Positions 35,948 to 45,502 of a DNA stretch of 64,000 nt are shown here, piece after piece (position 1 is the first letter of the stretch; each line of letters starts with the position of its first letter). The stretch lies in assembly GCF_036075115.1 (NCBI RefSeq), contig NZ_CP107958.1, positions 930,001 to 994,000 of the forward strand. Direction: 5' to 3'. This DNA is from Streptomyces sp. NBC_00377. GTDB taxonomy: Bacteria > Actinomycetota > Actinomycetes > Streptomycetales > Streptomycetaceae. The position numbers and the translations under genes were made by a program. The notes below the pieces were generated by a model. It was given only the letters and a program-made list of their open reading frames with translations. It made no database searches and was not told where the DNA came from.

Positions 35948-36004
35948 TCAGACGCGGCACGCCGGGGTCACGGGGCGGGAGCGCGGGACGGGTGTGGTTC
36001 GCAT
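35948..36004 (-). CDS. Possible 18-residue leader peptide upstream of the acetyltransferase gene
   Basis: The sequence MRTTPVPRSRPVTPACRV is encoded after a very strong ribosome site (GGAAGGAGG, 9 bases before ATG) and ends 54 bases before the acetyltransferase start. It has four Arg, four Pro and ends in Cys-Arg-Val, recalling the short Arg/Cys-rich leader peptides often annotated in Streptomyces. It could act by ribosome stalling on the downstream gene; that is inference. Confidence 0.5.
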   Translation of the reverse strand: MRTTPVPRSRPVTPACRV

Positions 36005-36125
36005 GGCGCTCGCCTCCTTCCGTGGGTGTCCGGGCGTGCGGTCACACGCTAGAGGGCGAGCCTCGACGCCGTCCACCGGTTTGTCCCGGCGTGCGCGGGC
36101 CGGTGCCGAGGGGGAGCGTGGTGGT

Positions 36126-37217
36126 GTGCGACGACTGGACGGAGACCGGCGGGGCTGGCTGCGGGGCGCGCCGGCGCCGCGCTGGGTGCGGGCGTTGCCG
36201 CTCCTGCTGGTGGCGGGCATCTGCGCGGCCACGCTGACCAGCCCCGACCCGCTGGACATCGGCTTCCTGCTGGGCGCGATCCCGCCGCTGGCCGTGCTGT
36301 CGTACGGTCCCGTGGCGACCGCGTTCCTCGGCGCGGCCGTGATCGTGATGCTCAACGTGCCCGCGTTCCAGCTCGACCGGCCCGGCCGGACGGATGTGCT
36401 GACGGTGTCCTTCGTGGCCTTGCTGAGCGTGTTCGTGGCGTTCGTGAGCCGCCGCCGGGACGTCCAGCTGGACACCGAGCGGACCATCGCCGAGGCCGCG
36501 CAGAACGCCTTGGTGCCGCCGGTGCCGCAGCGGGTCGGGCCGGTGGCCTGCGCGGGGCTCTACCGTGCGGCGCAGCGCGGGACGCTGGTCGGCGGCGACT
36601 TCTTCGACGTGCGGACGAGCGGGCACGGAGTGCGGGCGGTGCTGGGCGACGTCCAGGGGCACGGGCTCGCGGCGATCGCGACCGTGGCCGCGCTGCTCGG
36701 CGCGTTCCGGGAGGCGGTGCTCGACCAGCCGGACCTGGAGAAGGTCGCCGCCCGCCTGGACCGGCGGCTGGTGGCCGACTCGGCGCGGGTCGCGCACGCG
36801 GAGCTGTTCGCGACGGCCGTACTGCTGGAGTTCACGCCGGGCGCGGACACCGTGCGCATCGTCGTCTGCGGGCATCCCCCGCCGGTGCTGCTGCGCGACG
36901 GCACGGCCACGGAGGTGGACCTCGTCCCATGGACGCCACTGGGGCTCGGTCTGCCGGAAGGCGCTCCGCTCGCCGCCCATATCCTGCCGCTGCGCCCCGG
37001 TGACCGTCTCTTCCTGGCCTCCGACGGCGTCTCGGAGGCGAGGGACACCGCAGGAGTCTTCTATCCCCTGCTGGACCGGCTGCCCGCGCTCGCCGCCGGC
37101 GCGGACCCGGCGACCACCGCCGACCGGGTGTGGGCGGACGTCCGGGGCTACTGTCCCGACATCCGCGACGACGTCACGATGCTCGTTCTCGCGCCGGGCC
37201 GTCGGGCGGACCGCTGA
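36126..37217 (+). CDS. Membrane-anchored SpoIIE/PP2C-family phosphatase
   Basis: 363 residues. Three or four N-terminal membrane helices ([48 protein letters not shown]) and a cytoplasmic SpoIIE phosphatase with metal motifs GGDFFDVR and [27 protein letters not shown], and [10 protein letters not shown]. There is no PAS, GAF or ATPase domain, unlike the phosphatase at the left edge. The GTG at 36126 follows GAGGGGGAG by 9 bases. It probably acts on an anti-anti-sigma factor. Its last 44 bases overlap the convergent transporter gene. Confidence 0.85.
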   Translation: MRRLDGDRRGWLRGAPAPRWVRALPLLLVAGICAATLTSPDPLDIGFLLGAIPPLAVLSYGPVATAFLGAAVIVMLNVPAFQLDRPGRTDVLTVSFVALLSVFVAFVSRRRDVQLDTERTIAEAAQNALVPPVPQRVGPVACAGLYRAAQRGTLVGGDFFDVRTSGHGVRAVLGDVQGHGLAAIATVAALLGAFREAVLDQPDLEKVAARLDRRLVADSARVAHAELFATAVLLEFTPGADTVRIVVCGHPPPVLLRDGTATEVDLVPWTPLGLGLPEGAPLAAHILPLRPGDRLFLASDGVSEARDTAGVFYPLLDRLPALAAGADPATTADRVWADVRGYCPDIRDDVTMLVLAPGRRADR

Positions 37218-39426
37218 GGGTCTCCGCGTCGCCCTCGGCGTCGATGTGCGGCAGGATCCGGTCCAGCCAGTGCGGAGTCCACCAGGCGTGCGACCCCAGC
37301 AGGGTCATCACGGCGGGCACCATCAGCAGCCGTACGACGGTGGCGTCGATGAGGACGCTGACGGCGAGGCCGAGGCCCAGCATCTTGACGACGATGTTGT
37401 CGCTGATGATGAACGCCGAGAACACGCTCACCATGATCAGCGCCGCGCAGGTGATGACCCGGGCGGTGATCTCCAGGGCGTGGGCGACGGCGTCCTTGGC
37501 GTCACCGGTGCGCATCCAGGCCTCGTGCACCCGGGACAGCAGGAAGATCTCGTAGTCCATGCTGAGGCCGAAGATGATCGCGAACATCATCATCGGCACG
37601 TAGCTCTCGATGGGCACCTTGCCGTGCACGCCCAGCGCGGGCCCGCCCCAGCCCCACTGGAAGACGGCCACGACGACGCCGTACGAGGCGGTGATCGACA
37701 GGACGTTGAGGACGGCGGCCTTGACCGCGACGAGGAGGCCGCGGAAAACGGCGAGGATGATCAGGAAGGCGAGGGCGACGACCACCAGGATGATCAGGGG
37801 CAGCCGGCTGGCGACGATGTCGCGGAAGTCGACCTGGGCCGCCGTGGTGCCGGTGACATAGCCCTTGGCGTCGTAGCCGGAGACCGCGTCGGGGAGCGTG
37901 TCGTCGACGAGACGGTTCGTCAGGTCGGTGGTCGTGGCGCTCTGCGGGGACTCCTTGGAGTAGACCGTGGCCAGCAGGACGTCGCCGTCGCTGGTGGCGG
38001 TCAGCGGGGTGACCGTGGCGGCGCCGGACACCGCGTTCAGCGTCTTCTGCGCCTGGCCGGAGAGGTCGGAGCGCTTGTCGGACGGGACGGACGTCTGGTC
38101 GATGACGACGGTGAGGGGGCCGTTGGAGCCGGGCCCGAAGGCGTCGGTCATCAGGTCGTAGGCCCGCCGGTCGGTGAAGGAGGTCGGGTCGGCGCCGTCG
38201 CCGATGTGGCCGAGCTGGATGGAGAAGACGGGGATCGCGAGGATCGCGATGACGGCCACGCCGGCGCCGAGGTACTGCCAGGGCCTGCGCTCGACGCGCT
38301 TGGCGTAGCGGTGCCAGGTGCCGTGCGGGACGGCGTCCGGTCCGGCGTCCGTCTCGGCGACCGGTCTGCGGACGTGGTAGCGGTCGATGTGTCTGCCGAT
38401 GAGCCCGAGAAGGGCCGGTACGAGGGTGAGGGCGCCGATGACGGCGGAGACGACGGTGACGGCGGCGGCGAGTCCGAGTTTGCCGATGAAGGACACCCCG
38501 GACGCGTACAGACCGAACAGCGCGATGATCACGGTGGTGCCGGAGACGAGCACGGCGCGGCCGCTGGTGGCGGTGGCGTGCCCGGCGGCCTCGGCGGGGT
38601 CGGCGCCGTTCATCAGGTTCTGCCGGTGCCGGGTGACGAGGAAGAGGGCGTAGTCGATGCCGACGCCGAGGCCGATCATGGTGGCGAGGGTCGGTGAGAC
38701 GGTCGCGAAGGTGAAGGCTGCGGCCAGCAGCCCGAGGCAGGCCAGTCCGCCGACCACGCTGATCAGGGCGGTGATCAGGGGCAGTCCGGCCGCGATGACG
38801 CTGCCGAACCCGACGAGCAGGACGACGATGGCGACCGCGAAGCCGATCAGCTCGCTGATCTTGTCGTTCGCGGCGGGACGGGCGAGCTCGCCGAGCGAAC
38901 CGCCGTACTCGACGTCGGCGCCGGCCGTCCGCAGCGGCTGGACGGCCTTGTCGACGCCGTTCAGGTAGTCGTCGCCGAGGGTGGAGGGCTGCACGTCGAA
39001 GCGGACGGTGACGTAGGCGGTCTTGCCGTCGCCCGACACCGGGCCGACCTTCGAGGACGTCACCGACAGGGGGTTCACGGCCGAGAGCACATGGGGGAGC
39101 TTCTCGAGGTCCCCGACGGCCGTGGACAGCTGGGAACTCAGCGTGCTCACGGCCTGGTCGTCGTGCAGGACGATCTGGCTGCTGTAGCCGCCGGCCTGCG
39201 GGTCGTGCTCCTTGAGCACGTCCAGGCCCTTGGTGGACTGCACGCCGGGCAGCTGGAAGTTGTCCTCGTAGGTCCCGCCGACGGTGCGGCTGACCACCTG
39301 GAGGGCGACCACGGCCACGAGCCAGGCGATGATGACGATCGTGCAGTGGCGGGCGCACCAGGCGCCGAGCCTGCGCAGTCCCCCGCGTCGCGGGTTCCCG
39401 GCGGTGGTGGGTGCCATGGAGCCCAT
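37174..39426 (-). CDS. MMPL-family RND-type transporter
   Basis: 750 residues in two repeats of membrane helices separated by large outer loops, 11-12 helices in all. MMPL signatures: [16 protein letters not shown] in the first half and [19 protein letters not shown] in the second, with conserved Asp-Tyr pairs for proton coupling. The family exports lipids, antibiotics or siderophore-like compounds. GGGGGT lies upstream of the ATG at 39426; a second ATG follows at 39417. The C-terminal end overlaps the SpoIIE gene by 44 bases, tail to tail. Confidence 0.9.
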   Translation of the reverse strand: MGSMAPTTAGNPRRGGLRRLGAWCARHCTIVIIAWLVAVVALQVVSRTVGGTYEDNFQLPGVQSTKGLDVLKEHDPQAGGYSSQIVLHDDQAVSTLSSQLSTAVGDLEKLPHVLSAVNPLSVTSSKVGPVSGDGKTAYVTVRFDVQPSTLGDDYLNGVDKAVQPLRTAGADVEYGGSLGELARPAANDKISELIGFAVAIVVLLVGFGSVIAAGLPLITALISVVGGLACLGLLAAAFTFATVSPTLATMIGLGVGIDYALFLVTRHRQNLMNGADPAEAAGHATATSGRAVLVSGTTVIIALFGLYASGVSFIGKLGLAAAVTVVSAVIGALTLVPALLGLIGRHIDRYHVRRPVAETDAGPDAVPHGTWHRYAKRVERRPWQYLGAGVAVIAILAIPVFSIQLGHIGDGADPTSFTDRRAYDLMTDAFGPGSNGPLTVVIDQTSVPSDKRSDLSGQAQKTLNAVSGAATVTPLTATSDGDVLLATVYSKESPQSATTTDLTNRLVDDTLPDAVSGYDAKGYVTGTTAAQVDFRDIVASRLPLIILVVVALAFLIILAVFRGLLVAVKAAVLNVLSITASYGVVVAVFQWGWGGPALGVHGKVPIESYVPMMMFAIIFGLSMDYEIFLLSRVHEAWMRTGDAKDAVAHALEITARVITCAALIMVSVFSAFIISDNIVVKMLGLGLAVSVLIDATVVRLLMVPAVMTLLGSHAWWTPHWLDRILPHIDAEGDAETLSGPPDGPARERAS

Positions 39427-39540
39427 TAGACCCCCACTTGATCATTCCGGCACCTCGGGCGGGAACTGATCGCGATTGCAGGGTGCGGCCGCAGGATGAA
39501 TGGTGTTAGTACATTCCTTCGGACGCGAGGAGCAGACATC

Positions 39541-39747
39541 ATGCCGACGTCAGAGCCGGGCGCCGCCCAGCCCTCCCCGGACCGCGCCACCCCGGACCGA
39601 CTGCTCCACACCCGTACGGGTACCGAGGTGTCGCCGGAGGACATGGTCCTCGCCACGGGCCGGGACCTCACCCCGCGCAACCTCGAGTGGGCGCGTCGCA
39701 AGCTGGCCGAGGAAGGGCCGGGCGCGATCGAGAAGCTGTTGCCCTAG
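39541..39747 (+). CDS. Small hypothetical protein
   Basis: 68 residues. The conserved-looking end ATGRDLTPRNLEWARRKLAEEG resembles short Streptomyces proteins of unknown function; the first half is disordered. GAGGAG precedes the ATG at 39541, favouring it over an in-frame ATG at 39496. Divergent from the MMPL gene. Confidence 0.65.
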   Translation: MPTSEPGAAQPSPDRATPDRLLHTRTGTEVSPEDMVLATGRDLTPRNLEWARRKLAEEGPGAIEKLLP

Positions 39748-39848
39748 CTCCCTGACGGGGCCCGGATCCACGACCGGGGCCGGCGGCCCGTCCCGCGATC
39801 GGGGCACACTCTTCCGCCGCGGCCCCTGCGGCTGCCAGACTCCGGAGC

Positions 39849-41252
39849 GTGCCCGACTTCGACATGCTCGTCCTCGGATCAGGTCCCGGCGGCCAGAAGG
39901 CCGCCATCGCCGCGGCCAAACTGGGCCGCCGGGTGGCCGTCGTCGACCGCCCCGACATGGTCGGCGGGGTCTCCCTCCATACCGGCACCATCCCCTCCAA
40001 GACCCTGCGTGAGGCGGTGCTCTACCTCACCGGCCTCACCCAGCGCGATCTGTACGGGCAGAGCTACCGCCTCAAGGAGAACATCACCGTCGCCGATCTC
40101 ACCGCCCGCACCGAGCATGTGGTGGGGCGTGAGATCGACGTCATCCGCAGCCAGTTGTCCCGCAACCACGTCGCCCTGTTCGCCGGCACGGGCCGGTTCC
40201 TCGACGCGCACACCGTCGCGCTGCGGGAGATCACCGGGCAGGAGCGGCTGATCAGCGCCGAGCACATCGTGATCGCCACCGGGACCCGGCCGGCGCGGCC
40301 GGACAGTGTGGAGTTCGACGGCCGGACGATCCTCGACTCCGACAACGTCCTGACGGTCGAGCGGGTTCCGCAGTCCATGGTGATCGTCGGCGCCGGTGTG
40401 ATCGGCATGGAGTACGCGTCGATGTTCGCCGCGCTCGGCAGCAAGGTCACGGTGGTGGAGAAGCGGGCCGGGATGCTCGACATGTGCGACGTCGAGGTCA
40501 TCGAGTCGCTCAAGTACCACCTGCGGGACCTGGCGGTGACCTTCCGTTTCGGGGAGACCGTCGCCGCCGTGGAACGGCATGCGCGCGGTGCGCTGACCGT
40601 GCTGGAGAGCGGCAAGAAGATCCCGGCCGACGCCGTGATGTACTCGGCGGGACGGCAGGGCCTCACCGACGGACTCGACCTGGACAAGGCGGGGCTGGCG
40701 GCCGACCGGCGCGGCCGGATCGAGGTCGACGAGCACTACCGCACCCCGGTGCCGCACATCTACGCCGTCGGCGACGTCATCGGCTTCCCGGCGCTCGCGG
40801 CGACGGCGATGGAGCAGGGCCGGGCGGCCGCCTACCACGCGTGCGGCGAGCCCGTCGGGCAGATGCACCACCTTCAGCCGATCGGCATCTACACCATCCC
40901 TGAGATCAGTTTCGTGGGGCGGACCGAGGACCAGCTCACCGAGGACAGCGTGCCCTTCGAGGTGGGCATAGCCCGCTACCGTGAACTGGCCCGCGGGCAG
41001 ATCATCGGGGACGCCCACGGGATGCTGAAGCTGCTGGTCTCGCCCGTGGACCGCAAGCTGCTCGGGGTGCACTGCTTCGGCACCGGCGCGACCGAGCTGA
41101 TCCACATCGGGCAGTCGGTGATGGGCTGCGGCGGCACCGTCGACTACCTGGTCGACGCGGTCTTCAACTACCCGACGCTGGCGGAGTCCTACAAGGTCGC
41201 CGCCCTCGACGCGACCAACCGGCTACGGCAGCTGGACCGCATCGGGGACTGA
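39849..41252 (+). CDS. sthA: Soluble pyridine nucleotide transhydrogenase
   Basis: 467 residues, the size of SthA. FAD motif [15 protein letters not shown]; the site that is a redox-active disulfide in dihydrolipoamide dehydrogenase reads [17 protein letters not shown], with no cysteine, as expected for transhydrogenases; the NAD(P) motif is [18 protein letters not shown]; then [21 protein letters not shown] and the C-terminal dimer domain. It moves hydride between NADPH and NAD. The GTG start has only a weak ribosome site. Confidence 0.9.
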   Translation: MPDFDMLVLGSGPGGQKAAIAAAKLGRRVAVVDRPDMVGGVSLHTGTIPSKTLREAVLYLTGLTQRDLYGQSYRLKENITVADLTARTEHVVGREIDVIRSQLSRNHVALFAGTGRFLDAHTVALREITGQERLISAEHIVIATGTRPARPDSVEFDGRTILDSDNVLTVERVPQSMVIVGAGVIGMEYASMFAALGSKVTVVEKRAGMLDMCDVEVIESLKYHLRDLAVTFRFGETVAAVERHARGALTVLESGKKIPADAVMYSAGRQGLTDGLDLDKAGLAADRRGRIEVDEHYRTPVPHIYAVGDVIGFPALAATAMEQGRAAAYHACGEPVGQMHHLQPIGIYTIPEISFVGRTEDQLTEDSVPFEVGIARYRELARGQIIGDAHGMLKLLVSPVDRKLLGVHCFGTGATELIHIGQSVMGCGGTVDYLVDAVFNYPTLAESYKVAALDATNRLRQLDRIGD

Positions 41253-41307
41253 AGGAGCGCGCCGGCGGCGGGCGGGAGCGGCGGAGGCCGGGAGCGGCGC
41301 GGGGCGC

Positions 41308-41769
41308 TCACTCCTCGACGACGTGGACGGCCGCCTCCTCGGCGCCCGCGGCTCCGCCGTCGATGCCCACGTCCCGGGCGATCTCCTCCTTGACGGCGTC
41401 GGGGTGGGCGCCCTCGTCGGGGGCCACGAGCCGTCCCGCGCGCCGGTCGCCTGCCTCGGGGTCGACGGGTTCGCCCTCGCCGCCGGGGAGGTCGCCGATG
41501 CCGTCCCCGGCCGGGTCCGACACGTCCGGCACCTCCTGGGCCAGGCGCCGGTCAAGACTCTCGCCGTCGTGCTGCTCGGCCGCGGTGGTGCCGTACTTGG
41601 TCACCCCGAGCGGCTTCTCCGGCGGAGAGTAGCCCTCGTCCAGGGCGTCGTCGTAGGTGCGTTCGTCCACGGCGTCCTGAAGGTCGAGCGGGGCGCCGTC
41701 CTCCTGTTCCTCGTTCGTGCCGGTGGGCTGGTAGACGTCGTCGCCCATCGCCTCGGACTCCGTACCCAT
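41308..41769 (-). CDS. DUF5709-domain protein
   Basis: 153 residues, very acidic. The family pattern is clear: DDVYQPTG, a DEGYSPPEKPLGVTKYGTT core, then ESLDRRLAQEVPDV. Function unknown; no membrane or signal segment. GAGGAGG precedes the ATG at 41769. Confidence 0.85.
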   Translation of the reverse strand: MGTESEAMGDDVYQPTGTNEEQEDGAPLDLQDAVDERTYDDALDEGYSPPEKPLGVTKYGTTAAEQHDGESLDRRLAQEVPDVSDPAGDGIGDLPGGEGEPVDPEAGDRRAGRLVAPDEGAHPDAVKEEIARDVGIDGGAAGAEEAAVHVVEE

Positions 41770-42103
41770 GGGTGCCTCCTCGTGACAGCGGCTGTTCTCT
41801 CCCCGTCCGCGTTTCCCGTGCGGCCCGCTCCAATCTCGGCACATGCCGTCCGCACGGGCGGCGGTGGACGTTACCCATCCGTCAATCTTGAAAGCTCAAT
41901 AGTTGGGGCTATAGTCACTCGCACACTCCGGGTGACCGTCCGCCGACGCAGTGCTGGAACGGAATCCTCCGCGCCTTGCTCCGCCGACGTTTCCCGAGGT
42001 CATCCCTCTCGACGCGCGGCGGCGTTCTCCACCGCCCCCACCCCCCATACGCCGTCGGGTCCTCCCCGCCCGGGCGGCGTGCACGACGGAAAGCAGCGCA
42101 ACC
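41770..42103. other. Divergent promoter region and long leader of the APC permease gene
   Basis: Contains the promoter at 41888-41915. The leader of about 180 bases to the permease start holds a pyrimidine-rich stretch; I cannot identify a known riboswitch in it. Confidence 0.4.
41888..41915 (+). promoter_or_regulatory. Sigma-70-type promoter for the APC permease operon
   Basis: TTGAAA (41888-41893), a 16-base spacer and TATAGT (41910-41915) form a near-consensus vegetative promoter in an AT-richer pocket. Transcription would start near 41922, leaving a leader of about 180 bases. The spacer includes an ATAG/CTAT inverted pair that could bind a repressor. Confidence 0.65.
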
Positions 42104-43576
42104 ATGAGCAACAGCACCGGAAGAGGGCTCCAGGCGAATGTGCTGGGCACCTTCGACACGGTGGTGATGGCGGTCGCCGGCAGTGCGCCCGCCTACTCCA
42201 TCGCCGCGACCACCGCGGTCCTGGCCGGCGCCGTGGGCCTGGCAGGCCCGGCGGCACTGCTGTACTGCGCGATACCGATGCTGGGCATCGCGCTGGCCTT
42301 CAGCCGGCTCAGCCGGATCGACGTCAACGCAGGTGCCAGCTACTCCTGGGTGGGGCGCACGCTCCACCCGTTCCTGGGTTTCATCAGCGGCTGGGCACTG
42401 GTGATCTCGGCGACCATCTTCATGGTCGCGGGCTCGCTGCCGGCCGGGTCGATGACGCTCGCCCTGTTCGACGACGGCCTCGCCGACAACACCGCGCTGT
42501 CGACCGTGGTCGGCGCCGCCTGGTTCATCGTGATGCTGGCCGTGGTGCTGGGCGGGGCCCGGCTCACCGTACGCGCGCAGTTGATCATGTCGGGTGTGGA
42601 GCTCGCGATCCTCGCGCTGTTCGCGCTGCTCGCCCTGTTCCACTCGGACTCCGCGCTGCCGTTCGACTGGTCCTGGCTCGGATTCAGCCATTTCGAGGGG
42701 GTGTCCGGCTTCGCGTCCGGCGCGCTCGTCGCCGCGTTCTACTACTGGGGCTGGGACGTGACCAGCAACCTCAGTGAGGAGACCCGCAACAGCCGCCGTA
42801 CGACGGGCCTCGCGGGGCTGATCGGGGTGGGCATCGTCTTCCTGCTCTTCGAGGTCTTCACCATCGCGGTGAACGTCATCCTGAGCTCGCAGCAGGTCGA
42901 GGACAACGGCGCCAACGTGCTGGCGGCGCTGGGCGAGGAGGTGTGGCCGGGCTGGGGCGGCAAGGTGCTGATCGTGGCCGTGATGCTGTCCACCGTCGCC
43001 ACCCTGGAGACGACCCTGATCCAGGTCACGCGCTCGCTGTTCGCAATGGGCCGGGACCGTACGATGCCGTCCGCGCTGGGCCGGGTGCACCGCACCTGGA
43101 ACACGCCCTGCGTGGCGATCGCGGTGGTGGGCGGGGTGGCTCTGGTGCTGTTCGTCGCCTCCAACGCGCTGGGCTCGGTCGGCGACATCCTCGCCGACGC
43201 CATCTCGGCGATCGGTCTTCAGATCGCGATCTACTACGGCCTGGCGGGCCTCGCGGCGGTCGTCGCGTACCGCAAGACCCTGCTGAAGTCCCCGTCCGAC
43301 TTCCTCCTCGGCGGTGTGTGGCCGCTGTTCGGCGCCCTGTTCATGTTCTGGATCTTCGCGGAGTCGCTCGGCGAACTGGACCCGGCGGCCATCGCCATCG
43401 GCGTCGGCGGGCTCGCCGTCGGACTGGTACCGATGCTCTGGTACTGGCGGCAGGGCAGCGAGTACTACCGCCCCTCCCGGCTGGACGCCTCGCGCACCGT
43501 CGAGGCCGGCTACGTGCCCGACGGCCACCCGGCCGCGCACTCCGCCGGTCACGAGGGTCTCTCCACCGACTTCTGA
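42104..43576 (+). CDS. APC-family amino acid permease
   Basis: 490 residues and about 12 membrane helices. The opening AVAGSAPAYSIAATTAVL and the segment RIDVNAGASYSWVGRTLHPFLGF fit the amino-acid/polyamine/organocation family; YYWGWDVTSNLSEETRN is a conserved substrate-region motif. The substrate is unknown. The ATG at 42104 is used since the helix bundle begins soon after; upstream in-frame sequence is low-complexity Pro/Arg. The ribosome site is weak. It is followed after 11 bases by a gene of unknown function, so the two form an operon. Confidence 0.88.
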   Translation: MSNSTGRGLQANVLGTFDTVVMAVAGSAPAYSIAATTAVLAGAVGLAGPAALLYCAIPMLGIALAFSRLSRIDVNAGASYSWVGRTLHPFLGFISGWALVISATIFMVAGSLPAGSMTLALFDDGLADNTALSTVVGAAWFIVMLAVVLGGARLTVRAQLIMSGVELAILALFALLALFHSDSALPFDWSWLGFSHFEGVSGFASGALVAAFYYWGWDVTSNLSEETRNSRRTTGLAGLIGVGIVFLLFEVFTIAVNVILSSQQVEDNGANVLAALGEEVWPGWGGKVLIVAVMLSTVATLETTLIQVTRSLFAMGRDRTMPSALGRVHRTWNTPCVAIAVVGGVALVLFVASNALGSVGDILADAISAIGLQIAIYYGLAGLAAVVAYRKTLLKSPSDFLLGGVWPLFGALFMFWIFAESLGELDPAAIAIGVGGLAVGLVPMLWYWRQGSEYYRPSRLDASRTVEAGYVPDGHPAAHSAGHEGLSTDF

Positions 43577-43587
43577 GAGGGGACCAG

Positions 43588-44547
43588 ATGGCGCGGGACC
43601 GCTTCGCTCCCGATTTCGACCCCGACTGCGGGGATGCTGCCCTCTCCTCCACCCGGCACGACATCGTCATCGGCCGCTGGCAGGGTCTTCGCGACCTGCT
43701 GCGCGCCACCGGCCCCGACTGGCTCGCCCGTGGTCACCGGGTGCGCCTGCTCGCGCAGGCCTGCGTGGGCAGTTCGACGGTGGAGACCTGGCTGGCCGCC
43801 GAGCCGCGCAGCGCCGACGCGCTGGTGCTGCGGGCTGCCACGGAGACGGCCCGGGCGTTCGACATGGCGATCACCGCGGGCCGGGGTGCGCCGATCGACC
43901 AGACCCGGGTGGACGGGGCGGTGGTGGCGTGTCTGTCCGCCGCCGAGGCGTACCCGGACGACCCGACACCGTGGACCTCGCTGATCTCGGTGGCGCGTCT
44001 CTATCCGGCCGGGGTGCGCCGGCAGGAACTGGCCCGCTGGTGGGACGAGTTGCACCGCCGCGACCCCTACAGCATGGAGGGCCATCTCCAGGTCCTGCAC
44101 TACTACTCGGCCCGCTGGCACGGCTCGCACGGGCTGATGTACGACTTCGCCCGTGACGCCGCCGGCGTGGCCCCGCCCGGTTGTCCGCTGCCGGTGCTGG
44201 TGCAGTACGCGCGGGTGGAGGAGTTCCGCCACTCCCTGGACAGCAAGCAGGACCGCGCCACCGCGGTGGGCCTCGGCCAGCACTGGAACAACGACGGCGC
44301 CGTCAGCGACGTCCGCCGCACCTGGGAGCGCTGGATCATGGGCCGGATGGACGACGCCGTCGCCCCGGGCGAGCTGAGGGACTTCCACTACCTGACGCAC
44401 GCCGCGTGCTCCGCGGGCACCGCGGACGTGGCGGCGCCGCTGCTGCGGATGCTCGGCGACCGGGCGACCCGCACACCCTGGTCGTACACCGGTGATCCGG
44501 CCCAGCAGCTGACCCGGCGGCGCAAGGAGTGGGGGGTACGCGACTGA
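43588..44547 (+). CDS. Hypothetical protein, all-helical TPR-like
   Basis: 319 residues, soluble and helical, with TPR-like pairs (GHRVRLLAQACVGSSTVETWLAAEP; PTPWTSLISVARLYPAG). The block DPYSMEGHLQVLHYYSARWHGS looks conserved. No catalytic motif is seen. GAGAGGGG lies before the ATG. Co-transcribed with the APC permease gene, so it may relate to use or sensing of the imported compound. Confidence 0.7.
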   Translation: MARDRFAPDFDPDCGDAALSSTRHDIVIGRWQGLRDLLRATGPDWLARGHRVRLLAQACVGSSTVETWLAAEPRSADALVLRAATETARAFDMAITAGRGAPIDQTRVDGAVVACLSAAEAYPDDPTPWTSLISVARLYPAGVRRQELARWWDELHRRDPYSMEGHLQVLHYYSARWHGSHGLMYDFARDAAGVAPPGCPLPVLVQYARVEEFRHSLDSKQDRATAVGLGQHWNNDGAVSDVRRTWERWIMGRMDDAVAPGELRDFHYLTHAACSAGTADVAAPLLRMLGDRATRTPWSYTGDPAQQLTRRRKEWGVRD

Positions 44548-44559
44548 CGCCGGGTCTCC

Positions 44560-45414
44560 TCAGCCGGTGGCGGGCGGGCCGTCCGGTCTGCCGCGGCGCT
44601 GCTCGACCATCTCGTGGCTGAGCGCCTCCGTCTCGGGCTCGGGCAGCCGCTCGAAGCCCTCCTCGGTGATCACCGAGACGATGGGGAAGATGCGGCGGCC
44701 GAGGTCGGGGCCGCCGGTGGCCGAGTCGTCGTCGGCGGCGTCGTACAGCGCCTGGAGCGCGGCCAGGGCCGCCTCGCGCCGGGTCATGTCCGGGTGGTAC
44801 AGCTTCTTCAGCGCCCCCCGGGCGTACGGGGAGCCGGAGCCCTCGGCGTGGAAGGGCGCCTTCTCGTACAGGCCGCCCGCCACGTCGAAGCTGAAGATAC
44901 GGCCCCGGGCGCCCGCGCCGGCGGCCGTGTCGTAGCCCGCGAGGAGCGGGACGACGGCGAGGCCCTGCATGGCCTGGCCGAGGTTCTGCCGGATCATCGT
45001 GGCCAGCCTGCGCGCCTTGGCGCCGAGGGTCATGGGCACACCCTCGACCTTCTCGAAGTGCGTGAGCTCGACCTGGTACAGCTTCACCATGTCCAGGGCG
45101 AGTCCGACCGTACCGGCGAAGGCGACGGCGGTGTGGTCGTCCGCCGGGTGGACCTTCTCCAGGTCGCGCTGCGCGATGAGGTTGCCCATCGTGGCACGGC
45201 GGTCGCCGGCGATCAGCACACCGTCGCGGTAGGCGAGGGCCAGCACGGTGGTCCCGTGCGGGAAGCTGTCCGGGGCGGCCCGGACACCGTCGGCGAACGG
45301 GCGCCGGGTCGGCAGCAGATCGGGCCGGTGCGCAGCCAGGAAGTCGCTGAAGGACGAGCCGCCCGCCGTGAAGAACTCGTCCGCGAGCCGTCCGTCGTGT
45401 CCGCCGTCCGTCAT
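44560..45414 (-). CDS. Proteasome beta-subunit paralogue (PrcB-like), without an alpha gene nearby
   Basis: 284 residues. A 54-residue propeptide ends in HG; the mature enzyme would begin at Thr55 (TTVLALAY). The catalytic set is intact relative to Thr1: Asp17 in GDRRATMGN and Lys33 in RDLEKV. The rest follows PrcB closely (GLAVVPLLAGYD; ALYDAADDDSATGGPD). It would form the proteolytic rings of a 20S proteasome with an alpha subunit. prcA, dop, pup and pafA are absent here, so this is not the usual locus. GAGGGGGAG precedes the ATG at 45414. Confidence 0.9.
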   Translation of the reverse strand: MTDGGHDGRLADEFFTAGGSSFSDFLAAHRPDLLPTRRPFADGVRAAPDSFPHGTTVLALAYRDGVLIAGDRRATMGNLIAQRDLEKVHPADDHTAVAFAGTVGLALDMVKLYQVELTHFEKVEGVPMTLGAKARRLATMIRQNLGQAMQGLAVVPLLAGYDTAAGAGARGRIFSFDVAGGLYEKAPFHAEGSGSPYARGALKKLYHPDMTRREAALAALQALYDAADDDSATGGPDLGRRIFPIVSVITEEGFERLPEPETEALSHEMVEQRRGRPDGPPATG

Positions 45415-45502
45415 GCCGCTCCCCCTCGCCGCCCGGAACACCCCCCACTACCTACCAGTGCCCGGCGGCCGGGAAACACACCGCCGGACGCCGGCTCCGG
45501 CC

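Noticed and set aside
41922..42103. Possible riboswitch (guanidine or amino acid type) in the APC permease leader
   Set aside because: I looked for conserved class motifs and found none that I could place with confidence.
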